Part shown: one piece after another, positions 48,665 through 56,831 of the stretch
Numbering within the stretch: position 1 is the stretch's first letter
Layout of the letters: every line of letters starts with the position of its first letter
DNA from: Burkholderiales bacterium
GTDB taxonomy: Bacteria > Pseudomonadota > Gammaproteobacteria > Burkholderiales > SG8-41
Direction of reading: 5' to 3'
Assembly: GCA_022841375.1 (NCBI GenBank)
Contig: JALHRQ010000003.1
Span: 104,692 to 168,691, forward strand
Length of the DNA: 64,000 bases
Position numbers and translations under genes: made by a program
Notes under the pieces: generated by a model
Databases searched by the model: none
What the model saw: only the letters and a program-made list of their open reading frames with translations
What the model was told of the DNA's origin: nothing

Positions 48665-49843
48665 ATGCGCATCACTGACATCCGCGAGACGTCGATCGCG
48701 CTGAAATCGGATCTGCGCAATGCCGTATTTGATTTCAGCGAGATGACCACATCCGTGGTCGCCGTGGTCACCGACGTGGTGCGCGACGGCAAACCGGTGG
48801 TCGGTTTCGCCTTCAATTCCACCGGACGTTATGCCTGCGGCGCGCAGATGCGCGCACGATTTATTCCGCGCATCCTCAAGGAGCGGCCTGAAGCCTTGCT
48901 CAATGCCGCGGGTGATAATTTCGATGCGGAAAAAATTCTCGCGGTGATGATGCGCCGGGAAAAACCCGGCGGTCACACCGAACGCTCGGTGGCCATCGGC
49001 ACTATTGAAGTGGCGTGCTGGGATGCCATCGCCAAGATTGCCGGCCAGCCGCTGCACCGGGCTATCGCGGAAAAATATAATAAAAACAACAAGATAGACC
49101 GTGTTCCCTGTTATGTCGGTGGCGGCTGGTATGCGCCGGGCAAGGGCATACCCGAATTGCTCGCGGAAATCCGCGACAAGCTGGAGCAGGGTTACCGCAC
49201 GATGAAAATCAAGGTCGGCGGCGCTTCGATACCGGAAGACCTCGCGCGTCTCGAAGCCGCACTCAAGTTAATGGGCGACAGCAGCAATCTGGCCGTCGAT
49301 GCCAATGCCGGTTTTGATCGCGAACGCGCGCTGACCTACGCCCAAGCGCTCGCACCCTACAAACTGCGCTGGTTCGAGGAGCCGACCGATCCGCTGGATT
49401 TTGCGCTGCTGGCCGAAGTCGCGGCGATTTATGAATCACCGATCGGCACCGGCGAGAACCTGTTCTCGACCCAGGACGTGCGCAACCTGATTACCTTCGG
49501 CGGCCTGCGTTCCGACCGCGACATCATCCAGATCGACGTGCCGCAGTCGTACGGCATCGCGCAGTTCGCACGCACGCTGGCGATGCTGAAGGACCGTGGC
49601 TGGTCTGCCGCTTCGGTGTTTCCGCACGGCGGCAACCAGATGACGCTGCACATCGTCGGCGGTTTCAGCCTCGGCGGCTGCGAGGCCTATCCGGGGGTGT
49701 TCGGCATGTTTGCCGGTTTTGCCGATGATGCGAAAGTCGAAGACGGTTATCTGCGTTTGCCAGATCGTCCAGGCATCGGTTTCGAAGCACAGAATGCGCT
49801 TTATGCGGTGATGCGCCAGATCGCGCCGGAACTCGGCAGCTGA
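48665..49843 (+). CDS. mandelate racemase/muconate lactonizing enzyme-family protein
   Basis: 392 residues of the enolase superfamily. The KxK base motif is in TMKIKVGG, metal ligands are in VDANAGFD, RWFEEPTDP and GTGENLFS, and FPHGGNQMTLH is in the C-terminal part. Members abstract a proton alpha to a carboxylate (racemisation, dehydration of sugar acids, cycloisomerisation). The neighbouring Bug genes on both sides probably bind its hydroxy-acid substrate (inference). Confidence 0.93.
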   Translation: MRITDIRETSIALKSDLRNAVFDFSEMTTSVVAVVTDVVRDGKPVVGFAFNSTGRYACGAQMRARFIPRILKERPEALLNAAGDNFDAEKILAVMMRREKPGGHTERSVAIGTIEVACWDAIAKIAGQPLHRAIAEKYNKNNKIDRVPCYVGGGWYAPGKGIPELLAEIRDKLEQGYRTMKIKVGGASIPEDLARLEAALKLMGDSSNLAVDANAGFDRERALTYAQALAPYKLRWFEEPTDPLDFALLAEVAAIYESPIGTGENLFSTQDVRNLITFGGLRSDRDIIQIDVPQSYGIAQFARTLAMLKDRGWSAASVFPHGGNQMTLHIVGGFSLGGCEAYPGVFGMFAGFADDAKVEDGYLRLPDRPGIGFEAQNALYAVMRQIAPELGS

Positions 49844-49870
49844 CAAAAAAATCATTCAGGGGAGAACAAC

Positions 49871-50836
49871 ATGAAATTGGCATCGAAGATTGCGGCGTTG
49901 ATTGCCGGCGGCCTGTTGAGTGTGGTGCTGGTGCCTGCGCAAGCGGCGTACCCGGAAAAACCCGTACGGGTGGTGGTGCCGTTTGCCGCAGGCGGTCCGG
50001 CAGACCTTGCGGCGCGGCTGATCGCGCAGAAACTCTCCGAGCAGTGGAGGCAGCCGGTGGTGGTCGACAACCGCGGCGGCGCCGGCGGCAATATCGGCAC
50101 CGCACTGGTCGGCCAGTCGCTCCCTGATGGCTATACGCTGCTGCTGACGACTTCGGTATTCATCAGTAATCCCAGTCTCTACAAGAATCCCGGTTACGAC
50201 CCGTTCAAGGAATACGCGCCGATCATCCTCGCCGGCGTGTCGGCCACGGTGGTCTCCCGCCATCCGTCGTACACGGCGGTCAATTCGATGCAGGACATTC
50301 TGCAGCAGTCGAAGATCGCGCCGATCCCCTTCGCATCCCCCGGCATCGGCACCGCAGGGCATCTGTCGGGTGAACTGTTCCGCAACATCACCAAGGCCAA
50401 TATCCAGGCCGTGCCGTACAAAGGTGCCGGACCGGCGATGACCGCGCTGCTTGGCGGTGAAGTGCGGCTGGGCTTTACCGCAGTGCCGCCGGTGGTGGCG
50501 CTGGCGCGCAGTGGCAAGCTGGTGCCGATTGCGGTGACCAGCCTGAAGCGCCTCGACGTGCTGCCCAATGTGCCGACGGTGGCCGAAAGTTATCCCGGCT
50601 TCGAGGTCGACAACATGTACGGCCTGCTGGCGCCGAAAGCGACGCCGGTGGCGCTGATCCGCAAGATCAATGCCGACGCCCGTATTGCGCTCAACCAGCC
50701 CGATCTGCGCCAGCGGTTTGCCCAGGACGCCTTCGAAATCCGTGGCAATACGCCGGAGGAATTTGCCCATTATCTGCGCGCCGAATTCACCAAATGGGCG
50801 AAAGTGGTCAAGGATTCCGGCGTACGCGTCGATTGA
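49871..50836 (+). CDS. Bug-family periplasmic binding protein
   Basis: 321 residues, signal peptide ending VPAQAA. First loop PFAAGGPADLAARLI and second loop VPYKGAGPA. AGGGGAGAA precedes ATG 49871, 27 bases after the enolase-superfamily stop, so it belongs to the same operon. It is followed by carbonic anhydrase after 69 bases. Confidence 0.95.
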   Translation: MKLASKIAALIAGGLLSVVLVPAQAAYPEKPVRVVVPFAAGGPADLAARLIAQKLSEQWRQPVVVDNRGGAGGNIGTALVGQSLPDGYTLLLTTSVFISNPSLYKNPGYDPFKEYAPIILAGVSATVVSRHPSYTAVNSMQDILQQSKIAPIPFASPGIGTAGHLSGELFRNITKANIQAVPYKGAGPAMTALLGGEVRLGFTAVPPVVALARSGKLVPIAVTSLKRLDVLPNVPTVAESYPGFEVDNMYGLLAPKATPVALIRKINADARIALNQPDLRQRFAQDAFEIRGNTPEEFAHYLRAEFTKWAKVVKDSGVRVD

Positions 50837-50905
50837 TCTGCTGTCCGTTATGCGGGGTATGAGAAAATGCGGATCGGTAACTGATCTGATTCCGCGTATT
50901 TTCCC

Positions 50906-51550
50906 GTGAAAAAACTCCAGCACCTCTTTGACAGCAACCGAGTCTGGTCGGAGCGCATCCGCCGCCAGGACCCGGAGTTTTTCAGCAAGCTCGCGCGCCA
51001 GCAATCGCCCGAATTTCTGTGGATCGGCTGCTCCGACAGCCGTGTTCCGGCCAACGACATCGTCGATCTGCTTCCGGGAGAACTGTTCGTCCATCGCAAC
51101 ATCGCCAACGTGGTGACCCACACCGATCTTAACTGTCTGTCGGTGATCCAGTTTGCGGTGGATGTGCTCAAGGTCAAACACATCATTGTGGTCGGCCATT
51201 ACGGCTGCAGCGGTGTCGGCGCAGCATTGCGCGGCGACCGCATCGGCTTGAGCGACAACTGGCTGCGCCATGTGCAGGATGTGCGGCAGAAACACGAGTC
51301 GCGTCTGCGGGCGTTGAATGATTCAGCTGCCCGTGGCGACCGTCTGTGCGAACTCAATGTCATCGAGCAGGTCGCCAATGTCTGCCAGACGACCATGGTG
51401 CAGGATGCATGGGAGCGCGGCCAGGATCTGACCGTGCATGGCTGGGTTTACGGTCTGCGTGACGGACTGGTGCGCGATCTTGAATTCAGTGCGACCTCTG
51501 CCGAAGAAGCGTCGGCGTGTTACGTGACGGCGCTGGCTTCCCTCGACTGA
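50906..51550 (+). CDS. can: beta-class carbonic anhydrase
   Basis: 214 residues. Zinc ligands and the Asp-Arg dyad in GCSDSRVPANDIV and the second set in VVGHYGCSGV are complete. It interconverts CO2 and bicarbonate in the cytoplasm. The start is a GTG (50906) giving MKKLQHLFDSN. Catabolic decarboxylases in the region could make use of it, but it may be an independent housekeeping gene. It converges with the next gene. Confidence 0.95.
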   Translation: MKKLQHLFDSNRVWSERIRRQDPEFFSKLARQQSPEFLWIGCSDSRVPANDIVDLLPGELFVHRNIANVVTHTDLNCLSVIQFAVDVLKVKHIIVVGHYGCSGVGAALRGDRIGLSDNWLRHVQDVRQKHESRLRALNDSAARGDRLCELNVIEQVANVCQTTMVQDAWERGQDLTVHGWVYGLRDGLVRDLEFSATSAEEASACYVTALASLD

Positions 51551-51559
51551 AGCGGCAGT

Positions 51560-52603
51560 TCAGCCCCGTTTTTTGATTTCGCGGCTGATGGCTTTGGTGG
51601 TGCCGCCCCAGGTTGGCGCGTAGGCGGCCTTGCGGCCAACGCCCCCGGCCACCACAATCATCAGGTCATCGGGCTTTTCGGCGACACGGATGATGTTTGC
51701 CGAAGGGTCGCCCCCCGCAGCCATGCGTCGGGTGCGCATTGCCGGTGCCAGTTTTTCAACGGGCAGCCAGGCGCGTTCCCAGATGGCCGCCTTGGTTTTC
51801 TGTTTGTCGCAGCCTTCGCGGTGAAACATCTCCACCCATTCCGGCGGCAGGATGCACAACGGTTCGCCGCCGCCGAGAAGCCCGGAGCCGCCGGCGACAC
51901 CGGCAATCAACATCGACTGCGCAAAAGTCTGCGCCATGTCGGCTGCGGTCTGGCTGTCTGAATCGTTGACTTCCACTGTTCCGGCGATACCGACCACGGT
52001 GACCACGCCGGCCCCGGCGGCAAAGCCGCGTTCGACATGCAGCGGTGTCCACGGATTGTGATCTGTATTTTCGGCAAAACAGCAGGCGTATTTGGCGGGC
52101 TGTCCCAACGTCGCCATGTCGAGTTCGCCGGGCTTGGCGCCGCAGACATTCTGCAAAATCAGCGTCATCGCGCGGCCGATGGTGGCGTTGGCACGATGGC
52201 CCGAACCCAGTGCGTTGGCGGCGCCATTGAGTCCAATCTGTTCAGTGATCGGGCCGCTGACGATGTAAACGGGGGTCGCCGATCCGGTTGTGGTGGCGAC
52301 GCCCAGTAAATTGAAGTGCGGATCGACCAGCGCATCCGTTGCAGCCACCAGCACCGGGAAATATTCGGGTTTGCAACCGGCCATGACAGCGCAGATCGCA
52401 ATATCTCCGGCAGTGGCCATCGCAAAACTCGGCGCGACCAGTGCGATTTCCTCGTCAGACTTGTAGCCGTTGGCGGCGAGCATCGCATTGACGCGTACTG
52501 CGGTCGGTGGCACCAGCGGCAGGCCGTCGCTCAGATACGCCGTGGCGAGTTCCTGTTGAACGGTTTCCCAATCGCCTTCAGCAGTGCCTTGCCAGTTATT
52601 CAT
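51560..52603 (-). CDS. conserved protein of unknown function (MAGCKPEYFPV motif)
   Basis: 347 residues, soluble, no signal peptide. Conserved-looking segments are VMAGCKPEYFPVLVAA (near residue 75), GSGHRANATIGRA, KYACCFAENTDHNPW and PLHVERGF. I recall such proteins beside Bug and HIBADH-type genes in betaproteobacteria, but no function is known to me. Cys residues in MAGC and YACC could be catalytic. It is last in a run with the HIBADH- and OCD-like genes (18-base gap to the former). Confidence 0.8.
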   Translation of the reverse strand: MNNWQGTAEGDWETVQQELATAYLSDGLPLVPPTAVRVNAMLAANGYKSDEEIALVAPSFAMATAGDIAICAVMAGCKPEYFPVLVAATDALVDPHFNLLGVATTTGSATPVYIVSGPITEQIGLNGAANALGSGHRANATIGRAMTLILQNVCGAKPGELDMATLGQPAKYACCFAENTDHNPWTPLHVERGFAAGAGVVTVVGIAGTVEVNDSDSQTAADMAQTFAQSMLIAGVAGGSGLLGGGEPLCILPPEWVEMFHREGCDKQKTKAAIWERAWLPVEKLAPAMRTRRMAAGGDPSANIIRVAEKPDDLMIVVAGGVGRKAAYAPTWGGTTKAISREIKKRG

Positions 52604-52621
52604 GATGCAATCGCATCGGAC

Positions 52622-53527
52622 TCAGCGATCCGTCTTCGACAGAAAGCGGTGCATCTCGGTGTGGTCGGCGATGAAGCCCAGCTTTTTTTCCATTGCATTC
52701 CACACTTCGGCCGTCGGTTTGGCGAACGCCGTTGAAGTGTGCATCGCCTCGGCGATTTCAAGTGCGGTGCGCACGTCCTTGGCCATCAGGCCGGCGGAGA
52801 AGCCGGCGTTATAGGCGCCGGAGAGCATGTACTGTTTGCACTTGTTCCTGGTCGTGTTGTTCATGCCGCTCGACGTATTAATGATGTCGACGATCACGTT
52901 CGGATCGATACCGAAGGCCTGGCCGGCGTGCATGGCTTCGCAGGCGGCAATCAATCCGGCGGCGGAGACATAATTATTGAGTGCCTTGATGGCATGGCCG
53001 GCGCCCAGTGGACCGGCGTAATAAATCTGCTTGCCCATTTTTTCGAGCATCGGTTTGACGTGTTCAAAAAGGGCCTTGTCGCCGCCGACCATGATCGATA
53101 GCGTTGCCGCCTCTGCGCCTTTGACGCCATTCGATACCGGTGCGTCAATGAACTGCAGGCCGCGTCGGGTCAGCACGTCGCCCAGTTCGCGCGTACCCAT
53201 CGGTGACGACGAACTCATGTCGATGACCAGCGTGTTCTTTCTGGCGCGTTCGAGGATGCAGTTTTTGAACGATTCGTTGTCACCACACAATGCGCTGCGT
53301 ACGGCTTTGCCGTCGGGCAGCATGGTGATGATGATGTCGGCGGCTGCACCGAGATCGGCGAGGCTGGCGGCCACGGCGACGCCCGGTTCCCGCGCCAGTT
53401 TTTCGGTGCGCGCGGCTTCGAGGTCAAACACCGTCACTTTGTATCCCGCGCGTGCGAGGTTGCTTGCCATTGGCGTGCCCATCGCGCCGATGCCTACAAA
53501 ACCGATCACATCACTTGAAGTTGTCAT
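52622..53527 (-). CDS. 3-hydroxyisobutyrate dehydrogenase-family oxidoreductase
   Basis: 301 residues. NAD(P) motif GFVGIGAMGTPMASNLARAG, substrate loop DAPVSNGVKGAEAATL and catalytic Lys in HAIKALNNYVSA. Members oxidise beta-hydroxyacids to semialdehydes or ketoacids. It lies between the OCD-like gene and the unknown gene on one strand. The 29-base spacer ahead of it contains repeat copy 2. Confidence 0.93.
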   Translation of the reverse strand: MTTSSDVIGFVGIGAMGTPMASNLARAGYKVTVFDLEAARTEKLAREPGVAVAASLADLGAAADIIITMLPDGKAVRSALCGDNESFKNCILERARKNTLVIDMSSSSPMGTRELGDVLTRRGLQFIDAPVSNGVKGAEAATLSIMVGGDKALFEHVKPMLEKMGKQIYYAGPLGAGHAIKALNNYVSAAGLIAACEAMHAGQAFGIDPNVIVDIINTSSGMNNTTRNKCKQYMLSGAYNAGFSAGLMAKDVRTALEIAEAMHTSTAFAKPTAEVWNAMEKKLGFIADHTEMHRFLSKTDR

Positions 53528-53535
53528 AAAATACC

Positions 53536-53553
53536 AATAAAAACAAATAGTTA
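53536..53553 (+). repeat. dispersed 18-base AT-rich repeat, copy 2
   Basis: AATAAAAACAAATAGTTA, identical to copy 1, in the spacer between the OCD-like stop (3 bases away) and the HIBADH-like start (8 bases away). Both copies 1 and 2 extend to AATAAAAACAAATAGTTAC. Confidence 0.6.
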
Positions 53554-53556
53554 CGT

Positions 53557-54513
53557 TTACATCGGCAATTCGGTGCCGACCTTGCGCGCCCGCGCCAGTT
53601 CAACCAGTTTCACCGCGGTGTAGATATCCTGGATGGCCATGCCATGCGATTCATACAGCGTGATGTCTTGTTTTGACGCGCGTCCCGGCACCTTGCCGGT
53701 GAGCACGTCACCGATTTCGGTCAGCGATTCCCAGCTCAGCAAGCCGTTTTCAACCGCGGGCAGCAGATCGCCGCATTCGTTGCGGGCGGTGCCGCGCGAA
53801 TCGACGGTGATCAGTGTGCTGCGTGCGACGGTTTTGCCATCGATCTCACGCCGCGACAATGCATTCGATCCTGCCGCATTGACATGTTGCCCCGGCTGCA
53901 GCCAGTCGCCGTCGATCACCGGCGTCGTTGATTTGGTCATGATGTTGACGACCTGCGCGCCGTTGATGGCTTCGGGGCCGGATGCCGCAGCGATCACCGG
54001 AATGCCCAGCTTGTCGCCCATTTTTTTGCACCAGGCTTCGAGTTTGTCGCGGGTTCTTGCATAGACGCGCGCTTCGCGGATGTTCAGTGCGGTGACCACG
54101 GCTTCCAATTGACCCATGCCCTGGAAGCCGGCGCCGATCTGCGCCAGCACCGAGGCGCCGGGATTGGCCAGCGCCTTCGCCGCAACGCCGCTGGCCGCGC
54201 CGGTGCGGACCATGCCCAGCCACACCGCTTCGACGATGGCTTCGAGCAGGCCGGTCTTCATGTTGAGCAGATGCACGTAAAACGATTTACGGCCGCCAAT
54301 GGCGGTGTAGTAGTACTTGAAACCGATGTATCCCAGTTCCGGCGCCGAGGCCTGCAGCACATGCTGGATGCCAAACGGTGTCTGGATGCGCGCCCGCGGC
54401 ACATCGGTCGCGCGTCCGAGGGCTCGATCCTTCAGCGCGCGCTCAACCTGCTCCAGCGCGAGCGGCATGGTAATCAGTTCTTTGACATTGTCTTCGTTCA
54501 GGAACAAAACCAT
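53557..54513 (-). CDS. ornithine cyclodeaminase/mu-crystallin-family protein
   Basis: 318 residues. NAD motif AQIGAGFQGMGQLEAV, NIMTKSTTPV and LYESHGMAIQDI are typical of the OCD/CRYM family, which reduces cyclic imines or acts on amino acids by hydride transfer. Start 54513 (MVLFLNEDNVK) follows the family; an upstream ATG adds 11 residues. The substrate is not evident. The GxxExxY element lies directly upstream. Confidence 0.9.
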   Translation of the reverse strand: MVLFLNEDNVKELITMPLALEQVERALKDRALGRATDVPRARIQTPFGIQHVLQASAPELGYIGFKYYYTAIGGRKSFYVHLLNMKTGLLEAIVEAVWLGMVRTGAASGVAAKALANPGASVLAQIGAGFQGMGQLEAVVTALNIREARVYARTRDKLEAWCKKMGDKLGIPVIAAASGPEAINGAQVVNIMTKSTTPVIDGDWLQPGQHVNAAGSNALSRREIDGKTVARSTLITVDSRGTARNECGDLLPAVENGLLSWESLTEIGDVLTGKVPGRASKQDITLYESHGMAIQDIYTAVKLVELARARKVGTELPM

Positions 54514-54559
54514 AAAAACCTTTAGCCATAGAGTTGAAATGAACAAAAGTAAAAAGCTT

Positions 54560-54590
54560 AGCCACAGAGGGCACAGAGATCACAGAGAAA
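54560..54590 (+). repeat. left inverted CACAGAG array of the GxxExxY element
   Basis: Three CACAGAG units start at 54563, 54572 and 54581, an exact 9-base period, preceded by AGC. The right-hand array is its inverted counterpart. Confidence 0.8.
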
Positions 54591-54941
54591 AGCGTTTAAT
54601 CCCATCAGTCAAACGGTTGTTGCCAAAATTGATTAGTAACGCACGCTTTAAACCTGTTGCTCTCAGATAGGACAGTGTTTGGGTGGAGGCAATCTCGGGA
54701 AGAATTCTGGCCGATTTGAGTTCTACGACTACGCTGTTATCCACGATGAGGTCGATCCGTTGCCCCGATATTATTTTCCCTTTGTATTCGATATCAACGG
54801 CGACTTGTCTGGCAAACGAAATTTCTCTCAATTCGAATTCCCTGCACAGGGCTTCTCATAAACGGATTCGAGAAGGCCCGGACCTAGAATCCGGTGCACT
54901 TCAATGGCCGCGCCAATGATCTTCTCGGTGAGGTCGTCCAT
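54580..54941 (-). pseudogene. GxxExxY protein, frameshifted
   Basis: The N-terminal part starts at 54941 ([20 protein letters not shown]) and continues [10 protein letters not shown]; it then leaves frame. The C-terminal part resumes in another frame with [18 protein letters not shown] and ends GIKRFSL. The join needs one base restored near 54852-54856, where GAGAAGCCC probably was GAGGAAGCCC. The family (about 120-130 residues) has a nuclease-like fold of unknown role. It lies between inverted CACAGAG arrays. A sequencing error would give the same picture. Confidence 0.85.
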
Positions 54942-54950
54942 GGCGTGGGT

Positions 54951-55008
54951 TTTCTCTGTGCTCTCTGTGTACCCCTCAAGGGGGTATTAAAAAGAATCCT
55001 CTGTGGCT
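54951..55008 (-). repeat. right inverted CACAGAG array with a 27-base insertion
   Basis: CTCTGTG units at 54954, 54963 and 54999. The first two keep the 9-base period; the third is displaced by 27 extra bases that contain a hairpin (TACCCC / GGGGTA, 54970-54986). Without the insertion the array mirrors the left end exactly in spacing. Confidence 0.8.
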
Positions 55009-55019
55009 GGCTTTTGCTT

Positions 55020-56717
55020 TTAACCTTTTTTGTTTTTCTTGGCTTCAGCGCGGATCGCCGACAAAGTGGTGCGCGGCGTGATCGCATCGGGATCGACGCG
55101 CAGTTCCAGTAGCGCCGCGGTTTTCGCCGACCACGCACGTTCAAACGCGGCTTCAAAGTCTTCGGTTTTTTCGACGATCTCGCCGTGCAGGCCGTAGGCG
55201 CGTGCGAGCGCGGCGAAGTCCGGGTTCTTCAGCTGCGTGCCGCTGACATGTTCCGGAAAATCGCGTTCCTGGTGCATGCGGATGGTGCCGAACATGCCGT
55301 TGTTGACGACAATAAAAATCACCTTGGCGTCGTATTGCGCGGCGGTGGCGAGTTCCTGGCCGTTCATCAGGAAACAGCCATCGCCGGAGAACGAAATCAC
55401 CGGGCGTTTCGGATGGGTGATTTTTGCGGCGACCCCTGACGGCACGCCGTAACCCATCGCGCCGCTGGTCGGTGCGAGCTGGGTGCGGAAACCGGGGTAG
55501 GGGTAGAAACGATGGACCCAGATCGCAAAGTTGCCGGCGCCGTTGGTGACAATGGTTTCCGGCGGCAGGCGCTTCCGGAGGAACACCATCACTTCGCTCA
55601 TGTTGAGCTTGCCCGGCACTTTCACCGGCTGCTGCCACGCTTCGAGGTCGGCGCGCGCTTCTTTGGTCCACGCATCCCAGGCCGGTTTTACCGGTGCCAG
55701 TTTTTTCGCAGCCGCGGCGAACTCCGGCATGCCGCTGTTGATCAGCAGTTCACCCTGATAGACGCGGCCGAGTTCTTCGGCGCCGGCATGCACATGCACC
55801 AGCTTCTGCACCGGACGCGGAATGTCGAACAGCGTGTAATTGGCAGTGGTCCATTCACCGAGCCGCGCGCCGACGACCAGCATCAGGTCGCAGGTCTTGA
55901 TGCGTTCGGCGAGTTTTGGATTGAGGCCGACGGCAACGTCGCCGACGTAATGCGGGTCGCGGTTGTCGACCAGATCCTGACAGCGGAACGACGCGCACAC
56001 CGGCAGGTTGAAGGCGCGGGCAAAGGCGAGGATGTCTTCGCTGGCCTGTTTGGTCCAGCCGCCGCCGCCGACCATCATCAGCGGTTTTTTCGCCTTGCCC
56101 AAAAGGTCGCGCAGCTTGTGCATGTCGAACTCGCCGGGATTCGCGGCGACGCGCTGGTAACGCGCGGCTTTCGAGGTCGGCGCCATTTCGGTCTGCATGT
56201 CTTCGGGCAGTGCCAGCACCACGGGGCCGGGGCGGCCCGAGGTCGCGACATGGAAGGCGTGGCTGATGTATTCGGCGACGCGGTCGGCGCGGTCGATCTG
56301 CGCCACCCATTTGCACATCGGGCCGAACATGCGGCGGAAATCGATTTCCTGGAACGCTTCGCGTTCGACAACGTCGTTGCCGACCTGGCCGATGAACAGG
56401 ATCAGCGGCGTCGAATCCTGATGCGCGGTGTGCACGCCGATCGAGGCATTGGTTGCGCCCGGTCCGCGGGTGACGAAGGCGATGCCGGGCTGGCCGGTGA
56501 GTTTGCCGTAGGCGTCGGCCATGTTGGTGACGCCGCCTTCCTGCCGGCAGATGACGAATTTGAATTCGTCGCTGCGCTCGTAGATCGCATCCAGCACCGC
56601 GAGGTACGACTCGCCGGGCACACCGAAGCCGAGACTGGCGCCGTGGGTGATCAGTGAGTCGACGAGGATTTGCGCGCCGGTCTGCATCAGTGGGCGGGTG
56701 GCGGATTTGGCCGTCAT
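55020..56717 (-). CDS. thiamine pyrophosphate-dependent enzyme (acetolactate synthase-like)
   Basis: 565 residues. Catalytic Glu in CRQEGGVTNMADAYG, the central FAD/DHS-like domain, and the TPP motif GDGCFLMNGQELATA followed by VVNNGMFGTIRMHQ. The family covers acetolactate synthase, glyoxylate carboligase and 2-oxoacid decarboxylases. No ilvN-type subunit is adjacent, so a catabolic decarboxylase or lyase is likelier. ATG 56717 (MTAKSATRPLMQTG) is the start; the open frame runs on upstream across the amidase without support. Confidence 0.92.
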   Translation of the reverse strand: MTAKSATRPLMQTGAQILVDSLITHGASLGFGVPGESYLAVLDAIYERSDEFKFVICRQEGGVTNMADAYGKLTGQPGIAFVTRGPGATNASIGVHTAHQDSTPLILFIGQVGNDVVEREAFQEIDFRRMFGPMCKWVAQIDRADRVAEYISHAFHVATSGRPGPVVLALPEDMQTEMAPTSKAARYQRVAANPGEFDMHKLRDLLGKAKKPLMMVGGGGWTKQASEDILAFARAFNLPVCASFRCQDLVDNRDPHYVGDVAVGLNPKLAERIKTCDLMLVVGARLGEWTTANYTLFDIPRPVQKLVHVHAGAEELGRVYQGELLINSGMPEFAAAAKKLAPVKPAWDAWTKEARADLEAWQQPVKVPGKLNMSEVMVFLRKRLPPETIVTNGAGNFAIWVHRFYPYPGFRTQLAPTSGAMGYGVPSGVAAKITHPKRPVISFSGDGCFLMNGQELATAAQYDAKVIFIVVNNGMFGTIRMHQERDFPEHVSGTQLKNPDFAALARAYGLHGEIVEKTEDFEAAFERAWSAKTAALLELRVDPDAITPRTTLSAIRAEAKKNKKG

Positions 56718-56831
56718 GGGAGGATTCCTGAACTGTTTTGTGTCAAATGCGGGGAGCGAAAGCCTATCACGTCCGTGCCGGTTCCGGCCGCTATACTGGG
56801 CAACAAACACGCGGCACAGCGGGGAGTGGTA

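Noticed and set aside
49856..51295. 479-codon minus-strand frame over Bug and carbonic anhydrase genes
   Set aside because: Both plus-strand genes have complete catalytic or binding motifs; the antisense product has none.
54560..54590. CRISPR array because of regular CACAGAG repeats
   Set aside because: Units of 7 bases with 2-base spacers and only three copies; no cas gene.
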